IMG/VR virus record: IMGVR_UViG_3300025913_000349
Span: 1 to 32,234 of that record
Direction: 5' to 3' (one strand)
From: a virus
DNA length: 32,234 nt
Made by a program: the position numbers and the translations under genes
Notes under the pieces: generated by a model
The model's input: only the letters and a program-made list of their open reading frames with translations
What the model was told of the DNA's origin: nothing
Database searches by the model: none
In this document: in pieces, positions 8,928 through 17,006 of the stretch
Layout: each line of letters opens with the position of its first letter
Position numbering within the stretch: the stretch's first letter is position 1

Positions 8928-9290
8928 CTACGCTTCGTAAACGGAGATCACCGCGTCAACCGTGCCAGCAGACGCCGCGCCGAATAGGGTGTTAGTCGCG
9001 CTCGAAAATAGGCACGCGCCGCCGGGGGGAATGGAAATCACCGGAGCACCACCTGCTCCGTTACTTACGAGCAGATTATACGAGGCTGCCGTATTTTTAA
9101 TCACGACGTAGCCAACGTTCGTTATGGATCCGATCCGGAATGCGATGGGGGTAGCGGTAAAGGTCTGGACAGACTCTTCTTTATACTTCCCGGCCATGTT
9201 CTGCGCGACCTGATAGGCCACGGCATCGTTGATTAGGGTGGTAGCGTTGCTGGCCGAGATGCTTACGGCGACATTGAGTTCGTTTGCCAT
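8928..9290 (-). CDS. Small tail-associated protein, unknown function
   Basis: 120 residues. A good Shine-Dalgarno (GGGGAG at 9297-9302) lies 6 nt before the ATG. The first ~50 residues look helical and Ala/Asn-rich (VSISASNATTLINDAVAYQVAQNMAG); the rest looks like beta strands with VGYVVIKNTAASYNLLVSNG and VISIPPGGACLF. The second half resembles small beta-sandwich proteins placed beside phage tail-fibre genes, where it might cap or decorate a fibre. No signal peptide is visible, unlike the genes that follow it. Family not identified. Confidence 0.75.
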   Translation of the reverse strand: MANELNVAVSISASNATTLINDAVAYQVAQNMAGKYKEESVQTFTATPIAFRIGSITNVGYVVIKNTAASYNLLVSNGAGGAPVISIPPGGACLFSSATNTLFGAASAGTVDAVISVYEA

Positions 9291-9310
9291 TTAATTCTCC
9301 CCTTGAAAAG

Positions 9311-9781
9311 CTACGGCCATGGAACCTGCACGGGCGCTGGAAATCCACATCCCTTGTATATTCCACGGCACAGATATATTAGGTAAGAGAGCACTTCGGC
9401 CTGCGTCAACTTCAGAACGGAGAGCGAGTTTTTCCAGTACGGCGGAATAACTGGTGAAACGTTAGATCCCTGAGCCCCGATCTGCAATACCTGCAAAACG
9501 TATTCCAGTAGCTGAGGATCTCCAGAGAAATCGTCACCGGAGGAGTAAGGCCGGGTGGCCCAGTTCATCAGGTGCTTCCAATCCGACGTAGTCTCAATGA
9601 TGTTGTGGCTTCCGTCCATGGGTATGGTCGGCTGGCCCGCGAAAACCGCCGTCAGCGCATTATAGATATCCTCAGATGTCGCCGTGGCTAAGACGGCTGT
9701 CGGTGCAGTGCCAGAGTCTACCAGCACATCAATGGCACTTAACGGCGCGACTACACTTCCAGAAATGTCGTAAACAGGCAT
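9311..9781 (-). CDS. Phage tail-region protein, shorter paralogue of the neighbouring gene
   Basis: 156 residues. It shares a recognisable N-terminal plan with the gene at 9787-10641: both open MP-x-YDIS, then have VD(D/S)GT(S/A)P(S/T)A, a Q-x-x-IP(V/M) segment, a W-A-x-RPY-x-S motif and a hydrophobic helix rich in L, Y and R near the end. It lacks the carbohydrate-binding-like C-terminal domain of its neighbour and ends with a short Pro-rich tail (CGFPAPVQVPWP). It starts 5 nt after the stop of that gene. The tandem arrangement suggests local duplication. Role unknown; probably part of the fibre or tip assembly. Confidence 0.78.
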   Translation of the reverse strand: MPVYDISGSVVAPLSAIDVLVDSGTAPTAVLATATSEDIYNALTAVFAGQPTIPMDGSHNIIETTSDWKHLMNWATRPYSSGDDFSGDPQLLEYVLQVLQIGAQGSNVSPVIPPYWKNSLSVLKLTQAEVLSYLIYLCRGIYKGCGFPAPVQVPWP

Positions 9782-9786
9782 GGTAT

Positions 9787-10641
9787 TTAGCTCTCACACG
9801 TAACGGTTGCGCCCCACACGTACACGTCCCCAGAAATGCCGTCTCCTCCCACTCCGATTCCCGTCCGGTTGTCTATCCCGATGTCGATTGAAGATCCTGA
9901 AAGGGAGAACGTTTTGGTAACTGACACCTGGGCCCAGTCAGTGGTCAACGCTATGGATTGAGCGGTATCGTCACCGCTTCCGGAGTTGGCATTGATATTC
10001 ATTCCGATGGTTGCCTTCGATGGGGATCGCATCCAAGCACGGAACGTGTACTGCCTTCCGGCGATTGGTTGGCCAAGGGGAATGGCTGGCTGGTAGACGT
10101 GCGATGTTGAGGCGCACGTGAGGATGTTTGCTGTATTGGTGCCATCGGGAGCGGCCCCGTTGGTGGCGATGGTGATGCTGGAAGCTACCCACGGGCTGAC
10201 GTTCAACGTGTTTGGACGAACGATCGGATTTGGATTTGATAACCCTGCGGAAAGCCGGACTACTCGCATCACCCAAACTAGGCGGAGTAAAATATCTGCC
10301 TGGGATACTGGCAACCCTCCACCAGTCGAAGCCATGTCGTCCATTACCTGCTTGACCGTTTGGGGTGAATACAGACCGTTCAGGACATTCAGGCCGTCGA
10401 AGGAATCATAGGGACGGGCTGCCCACTGCGAAAACGCCTGAAAATCGGAGATAGTGAATGCGATGTTTCCGGACGATACCGGGATTACAGGTTGGGCGGC
10501 CGCAAGTGCCGCGAGTTGATTTGCGGTGCGACGGGAGAGGGCTTCAGTGTAGAGAGCGGACGGAGATGTCCCGTCGTCCACCAGAGTGCCGATAGCCTGA
10601 TCGGTGGTAAGGGGGTTATGCGATATGTCGTAAAGTGGCAA
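9787..10641 (-). CDS. Phage tail-region protein with C-terminal carbohydrate-binding-like domain
   Basis: 284 residues. The start is TTG at 10641, supported by a strong Shine-Dalgarno GGAGGTG 7 nt upstream and by alignment of its N-terminus with the paralogue at 9311-9781. Residues 1-135 are the shared domain (MPLYDIS, VDDGTSPSA, WAARPYDS). About 145-284 looks like a jelly-roll binding module of the CBM4/9/22 type (SPWVASSITI, DGTNTANIL, YTFRAWMRSPSKATIGMNI, WAQVSVTKTFSL), a layout typical of phage fibres that touch glycans. No enzyme motif is seen. Probable role: accessory fibre or glycan adhesin. Confidence 0.82.
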   Translation of the reverse strand: MPLYDISHNPLTTDQAIGTLVDDGTSPSALYTEALSRRTANQLAALAAAQPVIPVSSGNIAFTISDFQAFSQWAARPYDSFDGLNVLNGLYSPQTVKQVMDDMASTGGGLPVSQADILLRLVWVMRVVRLSAGLSNPNPIVRPNTLNVSPWVASSITIATNGAAPDGTNTANILTCASTSHVYQPAIPLGQPIAGRQYTFRAWMRSPSKATIGMNINANSGSGDDTAQSIALTTDWAQVSVTKTFSLSGSSIDIGIDNRTGIGVGGDGISGDVYVWGATVTCES

Positions 10642-10642
10642 T

Positions 10643-10840
10643 CTATTTCACCTCCGTCGCGTCTGGTTGCCTGAGCAGTGTCGTTCCGTCGGAGCTGAGG
10701 CCCCAGTTTCCTTCTAGGTGCTGCTGGCGCACAAGCATTCGAAGCGCGCTTGCCATCTGCTTCTGCACCTCGGAAATGGCCGAAAGGTAGACCCCCATCT
10801 CTTTTTGCTCTTCGGGAGTGAGGCTGTATTCGCTTTGCAT
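10643..10840 (-). CDS. Small helical tail-region protein, unknown
   Basis: 65 residues, predicted mostly helical and charged (LTPEEQKEMGVYLSAISEVQ, MASALRMLVRQQH), ending in a short tail. It begins 1 nt after the stop of the large fibre gene and its own stop lies between the Shine-Dalgarno and the TTG of the next gene, so it sits tightly in the operon. Its C-terminal codons encode the ribosome site GGAGGTG for that next gene. The size and helical nature would suit a small assembly chaperone or fibre adaptor, but this is inference; I do not recognise a family. Confidence 0.7.
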   Translation of the reverse strand: MQSEYSLTPEEQKEMGVYLSAISEVQKQMASALRMLVRQQHLEGNWGLSSDGTTLLRQPDATEVK

Positions 10841-10841
10841 A

Positions 10842-13800
10842 TTAAGTAATCTGAGTTATTAGGCCACGCTGAAACGTTAGAGTTGTTTTGCCTGGGAATC
10901 CGTTGAAAGAGAACGAGCCTGGCGCGAAGACCAGCGTGCAGGTTTGTCCCCGGTGAGTCGTCCCGTCCACTAGATTTGCAACGAAGTCTGTCGCGCTGAT
11001 AGGGCCACTTGAATCGATCGCTACGGGAGCACCGTTGACGTTCAACTGATTCAGCCTGACGGTGTAGTTTGATCCAACGAACGTCACGCCCGAGCCGATG
11101 GTGATGTTGGCCAAATTCCATCCAGTGATATTCTGAACGGCAATTTGCGCGCTTACAATTGATCCGGTAATGAGAGTTCCGGGGATCGCGACGTTTCCAG
11201 ACGCATCGGCAATGATCGGAGCATTCGCTGGACTCGTTCCGCCGATCATCACGCGCTTGAACCACGCACCAGAGAATCCAGAAGCGGAATCGCTCCCGAT
11301 CCAACCCATCGGCACGCCACCCGGCGAGATCGTAATCTGAGGGACGGAGTTACCGACCGTGAATCCGTTGAATCCCTTGCTGAAATCTACGCCTGCGATT
11401 ATCAGCTTGCCGGCAACAAAACTAAATTCGGAGTTCGCCGACACGACAAGATTTCCCTGCGTGTCGAAGCCCATCCCGTTGCCAACTGAGATGTGGCCAG
11501 TCGCTTCCAGATCCGCATTATCGACATACCACGTTCCGGAAGTGTTGTTGGCCGTCGATAGAAAAACTTGAACGTATGCCGTGTTGATAGGCGCGGTCCC
11601 CGAGACCGCCATCGCCGTCCATGCGCCCGGAGCGCCAATTTGCGGCGCTTCCGTAATCGTGATGAACCCCTGCGCGAAGTCAAGCCAGATCAGCCCGCAT
11701 CGCATCGTCCCATTCGCTCCGCTAGCATAAACCAGATCGGACAGATGGAACATGTCGCCGGGTTTGCAGGGGAATGTCTGAACGATGGAGGAGTGGCTAC
11801 CGGACAGCGCCACGCATCGGGCGCTGGGATTTGTGGCATTCGATAGCGGGTTGACGACAGTGGTTACCGTGCCGATTTGCCCACCACCTATCGACCAGCC
11901 GGACGGCGTGCCGCCGAGTGCGCCCTCTTCGAAGGAGCCGTTGACCAGCAGCGGAGCGCCGGTTAGCTGGAGCTTCCCGGCGGTGTCGATGTACATGCCG
12001 GAGCCGATGCTGGAGGGTGACAGCCCAGAGGTGATCTGCGAGGTCGGCGGTGCCCCGAAAGTAATGTCGCAGTACGTGTGGTCGGTGCTGTATACGATGC
12101 CCGTATTCGGCGGAGTGCCGGTCCAGACAGCTTGCACCGTGGACTGCCCCGAGCGGCTGAAAGCGATCAGGCGAACGCGGAGAACGGTGAAATTCGAACC
12201 GACAGGGTTAAATTCCCACCCGTCGATGTCGGTGCAAACGTTGGCTGCGCCGGGAATGAATTCTTTGGCCCCGCTGTGGTAAGTCTTCGTACCGCCCTGA
12301 TCTGCTGGAGCGATAACCTCACCCGCTCCGGGAGCGGGCGTGCCCGCCTGCACGACATAGCACTCGAAACGCGCGTAGAAGAATTCAGGATCGGTGTAGT
12401 TGGGATTCGTGAATGTCATCCCTGGCTGGACGCCCCAGTAGACGACTTTATCTCCCGTGATTCCGATGGTTACGCCTTGATAGAGTGCCGCGCCCGTTGC
12501 CGTGCGGGGCAGCACCGAGACCGCAGTGCAGGCCGTTGCGCTGGGAGCCCCGACCAAGGCGACAGTAAATGGCGAAGATATCGAAGCGCTCGCGGGCAGG
12601 CTGGTTACGGGACCAGATGGTCCGGGACTGCGGAATGTCCCATCGGGCCAGTTCCACGCACCGATCGCGACAGCTACCTTACAAGACGGTTTAACGACGT
12701 CCGTCGGTCGCCATAGTTCGAAGCTAAACGAGAACGAAGTCGTCGCCGCATCCACCCAATCGAGGCCAAACCACGTATTGCCGTTATCGGCAGAGAAATA
12801 TGCCGTAAGCGCCTGCGGAGACGCCACACTAACGCCGGGACCGTTGGCAGTGCCGATGGTGCCAGTGACCGTTACGTGCGTCTTAGACCCCTGCCCCGCC
12901 TCGATGTATGCCGCTCCCTCAGCCCCGCCGACTGCCGATACGGTGTTGGGCGCGACGGTTACGGCAAAGATATTAGGCGACGGATTCGCTACGCTGTCAG
13001 GATTGATCGCGAGAAATTCGATGCCCCACGTTTGAGCGGCGGCCGGGATGTCATCGACCGCGTTGCCCGTGAATCCGTACGCCGTGCCAGGAACGAACGG
13101 GCCAGACGAATCCCAGTACATCGTCTCGATAATCGACCGCTGTCCAGCCGCATTAACCCGCGAGACGCGAACGGAATAGTGGACGCCCGTAAGATTCGTC
13201 GGCGCCACAAAGCTCACCTTGAAGCCGACAGAAAAGCTGTGGCCGTTCCGTACGTAGATCGGGCCATCTCCCGAACTCGTCATAGCCGTGGTGATCACGG
13301 GAGCTGGCGGAGCGGTAGTGCTGAATGGAGCAGCGGTACCTGTGACCGTGACGGATGTGGAAGCTGGAAATGGAGTACGGACCCCATCAGCGTTATCCAC
13401 CCAAAATTGCAGAGTGTAGTTGAACGTTACAGTGTCGCGTGGCTGCGTGGGGGTCTGGTAGAAAAGCGTGTTTCCAACGAGAGTGAACGAAATACCAAAT
13501 TGCGCCTCCTGAATCACCAAAAGCTCTGGAAGAATGATCCCCGCCGCAGTGGCGACAATGTGAACGTTGTTGATGTTTGTATATGGGGTTGGCAGTACAA
13601 ATTGCCCCGTCAGATACCATTTTGGCAACCCGCCCTCGGTCGTGTAGTTAGCGAAGGCCGTGGGGCTTGAGACGTTGAACGCGAGCGGCGTGACAACTGT
13701 CGCCTTTCCGCCAACTAGGCCCAACCTATCACCGAGAGTCGCCGGATCCCACGGACTTGCCGTAGCGAGCGCTTTCGTCAGGCTCGGCTGAATGTAGGCG

Positions 13801-15059
13801 TACTGCCCATCGGACGAAAAGATGATTTCTGAACAGGGCGAGGTCTGGCCAGAGAAGGCCGCCTGCGTGACGATAGATCCGGCCGTCGGAATGACGTCTA
13901 GATGAATGCGGACGTCGGGGTATGCATCGGTGGAGATACGCACCGACCACGGCCACACGGGTGCCACGGTAACCGAGTCTCCCGTGACGGTGATAATCGT
14001 ATTAGCGTCGGACTGAGTTACCTGAACGTCGCAAAATGCTTTGTCGGCGCTGTCGTCGGGCCTGGCCGTCCATGTAGACCCGTTCCACTTTCCGTTTTGC
14101 ACGTAGCAGCGAACGGATCGCAGGGTGGGGTGCGTGCTGAATCCAGCGGTGAACCCGAGTGTCCCGAATTTGAACCCGAATGCTCCGCCACCGATGGTGT
14201 AGTACTTGAGCGCGGAAGATAGCCCGGTGAAGTTAGCGCCGCTGATCCAACTGCCCGCTGAGGGCGGGGCGGCCGGCCCCGACATCGTATACGTGCCTGC
14301 CGCGGCCGATGCTGGAATGGTGGTGCCATCCCATGCGCCAAGCGCAACATATACCGTCAAGACGGTGGACGATAGGGTCGTGATGTAAACCTGATTCTCC
14401 CCGGTCAGCACAATTGCAGTGGTGAGGCCCGTGATGGGAAAGATGCCCTTGCGGGTAGTGATTGGATCGGGTCCCTTGTCTGGGTCACCCCACGCATATT
14501 TCGTCCAGACCGTGACGTATTGGATTGCCGAAGATCCGCCGAGGTTGGCACTAAGCGTGGGCGTTACGGTGAGCGTGGTGGCGACTGCGCGTTCTATGTT
14601 CGTCGTGATGCGAGGCCCGGTCTCAACCACGGTGACAGAGCTTACGGAGGGCGCGGTGGTCGTGACCGTGCGCGTCGTGGGGCTCGCCGTTGCCTTGTTC
14701 GCGTCGTTGATGCAGCGGAATTTTAACGTCCACGTTTCGGCGGGGTACGGAGCGGAAACGGGAGTCGGGATGCTGCGGACGGTTAGCGTCGATCCTGAAA
14801 ATGGGGCATACACCGAGGGGAATGTTAGCGAGTCGCCGGCTCCGTTGGTGGCGATGGTCTGGATCTCGAACAGGTGCGCGTACGCCCCGTCAGAAGTTGG
14901 CAGATGGAGCGTGGCTGTCAGCCCGCGGTTCCAGTCGTGGCCGTACGGCTCATAGTACGCCGACGCAACGGTGGTGCCGTCGTCTAGGATGTTTGGCGCA
15001 TCCGGTGGGGGCGTATAGCTTCCGCCGCTCGTCGTGGAAATGGTATGGTAGCTGCCCAA
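10842..15059 (-). CDS. Large multi-domain tail tip / central fibre protein
   Basis: 1405 residues, the longest tail gene after the tape measure and directly behind the hub gene, where phages place the host-contact fibre. Most of the protein is a series of beta-sandwich, fibronectin-III/Ig-like segments (repeated stretches such as ETWTLKFRCIN and QTWGIEFLAIN). About 1037-1188 resembles a CBM4/9-like jelly roll (LVNGSFEEG...GWSI...WYVDNADLEA). The final ~215 residues look like a lambda-J-type fibre end (GNLVVSANSEFSF, IVSAQIAVQNITGWNLANI). The start is a TTG with AAAAGG upstream. The coding frame is the same as that of the hub gene, separated by one TAA and 12 sense codons. Role: receptor or glycan recognition. 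Confidence 0.85.
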   Translation of the reverse strand: MGSYHTISTTSGGSYTPPPDAPNILDDGTTVASAYYEPYGHDWNRGLTATLHLPTSDGAYAHLFEIQTIATNGAGDSLTFPSVYAPFSGSTLTVRSIPTPVSAPYPAETWTLKFRCINDANKATASPTTRTVTTTAPSVSSVTVVETGPRITTNIERAVATTLTVTPTLSANLGGSSAIQYVTVWTKYAWGDPDKGPDPITTRKGIFPITGLTTAIVLTGENQVYITTLSSTVLTVYVALGAWDGTTIPASAAAGTYTMSGPAAPPSAGSWISGANFTGLSSALKYYTIGGGAFGFKFGTLGFTAGFSTHPTLRSVRCYVQNGKWNGSTWTARPDDSADKAFCDVQVTQSDANTIITVTGDSVTVAPVWPWSVRISTDAYPDVRIHLDVIPTAGSIVTQAAFSGQTSPCSEIIFSSDGQYAYIQPSLTKALATASPWDPATLGDRLGLVGGKATVVTPLAFNVSSPTAFANYTTEGGLPKWYLTGQFVLPTPYTNINNVHIVATAAGIILPELLVIQEAQFGISFTLVGNTLFYQTPTQPRDTVTFNYTLQFWVDNADGVRTPFPASTSVTVTGTAAPFSTTAPPAPVITTAMTSSGDGPIYVRNGHSFSVGFKVSFVAPTNLTGVHYSVRVSRVNAAGQRSIIETMYWDSSGPFVPGTAYGFTGNAVDDIPAAAQTWGIEFLAINPDSVANPSPNIFAVTVAPNTVSAVGGAEGAAYIEAGQGSKTHVTVTGTIGTANGPGVSVASPQALTAYFSADNGNTWFGLDWVDAATTSFSFSFELWRPTDVVKPSCKVAVAIGAWNWPDGTFRSPGPSGPVTSLPASASISSPFTVALVGAPSATACTAVSVLPRTATGAALYQGVTIGITGDKVVYWGVQPGMTFTNPNYTDPEFFYARFECYVVQAGTPAPGAGEVIAPADQGGTKTYHSGAKEFIPGAANVCTDIDGWEFNPVGSNFTVLRVRLIAFSRSGQSTVQAVWTGTPPNTGIVYSTDHTYCDITFGAPPTSQITSGLSPSSIGSGMYIDTAGKLQLTGAPLLVNGSFEEGALGGTPSGWSIGGGQIGTVTTVVNPLSNATNPSARCVALSGSHSSIVQTFPCKPGDMFHLSDLVYASGANGTMRCGLIWLDFAQGFITITEAPQIGAPGAWTAMAVSGTAPINTAYVQVFLSTANNTSGTWYVDNADLEATGHISVGNGMGFDTQGNLVVSANSEFSFVAGKLIIAGVDFSKGFNGFTVGNSVPQITISPGGVPMGWIGSDSASGFSGAWFKRVMIGGTSPANAPIIADASGNVAIPGTLITGSIVSAQIAVQNITGWNLANITIGSGVTFVGSNYTVRLNQLNVNGAPVAIDSSGPISATDFVANLVDGTTHRGQTCTLVFAPGSFSFNGFPGKTTLTFQRGLITQIT

Positions 15060-15080
15060 AGGAAATTTACCTTTTGTGCT

Positions 15081-15092
15081 GTTTGTACAAAC
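15081..15092. promoter_or_regulatory. 12-bp perfect palindrome in hub-fibre gap
   Basis: GTTTGTACAAAC reads the same on both strands and lies in the 36-nt gap between the hub stop and the TTG start of the large fibre gene. It could be a protein-binding half-site pair or a small RNA hairpin near the weak fibre start, but a 12-bp palindrome can also arise by chance. Confidence 0.3.
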
Positions 15093-15095
15093 GTC

Positions 15096-17006
15096 TTAGC
15101 TATTGCCGATTCCGCCCCATTGGCCCATCGTCGGCGTGATATGGTAGTCGCTCGAATTACCGTCTACGTCGTCCCCGGTGATTACTCGCCGGATGATGTC
15201 AAACGTGCTGCTAGATGTGTGCTTGAGCCAGATCGTGTCACCCTTCTCGGACGCTTCCAAGGGAAGGGTGATCAGGCAGTCGCGCGTGGCGGCCGTAACG
15301 TTTACGATCAGGTTTCCGGTCTCGGTGATCGCGTAGTCCTCATCGACGGGAACGTTGATCGTAATGAATCCCTGATCGGCGGATGCGCCGCTGCTCCCGG
15401 ACGGCAGAGACGACGGAGCGGACGATCCAGGGCTCGCAATCTCGTAAAGCTTCGTTTTCCAGTCGCCCAAGAGTGCTCCGTCTACAGCCTTGACATTCCA
15501 AAACCACTGATCGCCTTGCTGCACCAAAGAGACGGATTCAATGATGAATTCGGCGTCGATTGGATCGCCGAACGATGTCAGCGTCACGTGCTGGTACATC
15601 CCCGCGCGAATCGGCGCGTAATCGGTGCGGTAGTTGAGGACCGTCGGCACCTTGGCGTGGTTCGCGAGGTACGATCCGGCCACGCTGAGGGCATCGGCGG
15701 AACTCTTCCCCGTGGAGGTCTCCAGGAGGATCATCCAGTAGCCCGTGCCGCCCTCTGCCGCAACGCGCGCGTCGATTGAGTCCTGATCTACCCCGGTGTC
15801 AACAACCGTGCTCTGGTAACCCCGGAACGTCACCACCAACTCGCTAGTGGAACTCGGGATGGTTTCGCTGGGGTCCTGCTCAATGGTCGCGCTGCCGTCT
15901 TGCCAATACCACTGCTTAGTGGCCGACTCCAAGGCGGCTGTAGTGTTGCCATCGGACCCCGAAACGGTGACGGCCGCGCCGGTGGCCACGATGGAAACCG
16001 TGCCTGCGGTCGCATCGAGGACTGTCACCGAGCATTGCGAGTCTGCCGTCGCCAGCCCCGCGATCACCGGAGCAAGCTGATCTGCGGAATATCCGTTTTC
16101 AGCGAATGAATAAACCGTCGATCCAATCGTAAGGGAGTGTACCGAGACCGGATTTCCCGTGAGCGGATACGTGTAGACGACCGAAGACGTGGTCCCGCCA
16201 GCCGCGCCCCTGAAGCCCACCGATTGCGCTACACCGTCAAGCGTAATAGTAGGGACTGCTGCGATCGGCTTATCGACTCCGAAAGATCGCGTCGAGCCGT
16301 CCGGGTGGAAGGTTTGGGTCTGCTCATCGGTTACGAAGTTTCCGACCCGGACGCGCGTTACGTTGGCGAAAGCCTGGAACGAGTTGCTGATCGTGATCGG
16401 GCGAACGATGTAATCGTTAGTCTCAGTGACGTCGATCCCTGCGTGATAAGTTCCTCGAGAATAGAACCGGGTGATCTTGTCTGGCGTTACGTCCCACGCA
16501 TACGCCGCTGAAGCCGCCACAGATGCCGCCGCGACGAGTTCATCATACGCCTCGCGAACCGTACACCAATCCACCGAGAACGACTGAATGGTGGGGCCGG
16601 TGGCGACGATAGTAGAGAATAAAACCTCTCCGCCCATCCAAGAGCTAAATATGTCCTGGAAGATGAATCCGGCCGTCTGCGCCGTCCACACGCGCGCGCC
16701 GCAGAGCCGACGGTCCATCAGCACCTCCCACGACACGCAGTCGATGGTGGATAGCAAAGATGCTATGCTGCCCGATGCCTTTTGGAGGTCCAGCGAGCGG
16801 TTGTAAATGATCCCGCCGAACATCGGCCCGAGCGTTGAATGCTCAACGGTGATGGTCCCGCCATGCGGAGGGCAATACGACGCATCGGGGCTCAAGATGG
16901 CCGTCGAGAACGTATCCCGCTGGCCAAGAGCATTCGTCAGATTGAACGTATCCGTCTGCACGAGGCTAGTCTTATCAACCCCTGCGATGGTGATGGTTAG
17001 GCTCAT
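15096..17006 (-). CDS. Phage tail hub / baseplate tip protein
   Basis: 636 residues, immediately after the tape measure (ATGA overlap), the usual place for the distal tail/hub proteins of siphoviruses. The opening (MSLTITIAGVDKTSL...TFSTAILSPD) and the central part (DIFSSWMGG, WCTVREAYDELVAAASVAASAAYAWDV, KITRFYSRGT) resemble gp44/gp27-like hub proteins. About 430-510 (GKSSADALSVAGSYLANHAK, IRAGMYQHVTLTSFG, FIIESVSLVQQGDQWFW) matches the closing ring domains of such hubs. The last ~75 residues form a small beta module (VNVTAATRDCLITLPL...TIWLKHTSSSTFDII) like the one in the beta-helix spike. No separate Dit gene is recognised, so this protein may combine roles. Confidence 0.82.
   Translation of the reverse strand: MSLTITIAGVDKTSLVQTDTFNLTNALGQRDTFSTAILSPDASYCPPHGGTITVEHSTLGPMFGGIIYNRSLDLQKASGSIASLLSTIDCVSWEVLMDRRLCGARVWTAQTAGFIFQDIFSSWMGGEVLFSTIVATGPTIQSFSVDWCTVREAYDELVAAASVAASAAYAWDVTPDKITRFYSRGTYHAGIDVTETNDYIVRPITISNSFQAFANVTRVRVGNFVTDEQTQTFHPDGSTRSFGVDKPIAAVPTITLDGVAQSVGFRGAAGGTTSSVVYTYPLTGNPVSVHSLTIGSTVYSFAENGYSADQLAPVIAGLATADSQCSVTVLDATAGTVSIVATGAAVTVSGSDGNTTAALESATKQWYWQDGSATIEQDPSETIPSSTSELVVTFRGYQSTVVDTGVDQDSIDARVAAEGGTGYWMILLETSTGKSSADALSVAGSYLANHAKVPTVLNYRTDYAPIRAGMYQHVTLTSFGDPIDAEFIIESVSLVQQGDQWFWNVKAVDGALLGDWKTKLYEIASPGSSAPSSLPSGSSGASADQGFITINVPVDEDYAITETGNLIVNVTAATRDCLITLPLEASEKGDTIWLKHTSSSTFDIIRRVITGDDVDGNSSDYHITPTMGQWGGIGNS

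Noticed and set aside
12876-13670. 264-codon plus-strand open frame
   Set aside because: Antisense shadow of the large fibre gene, Arg-rich composition typical of a reverse frame.
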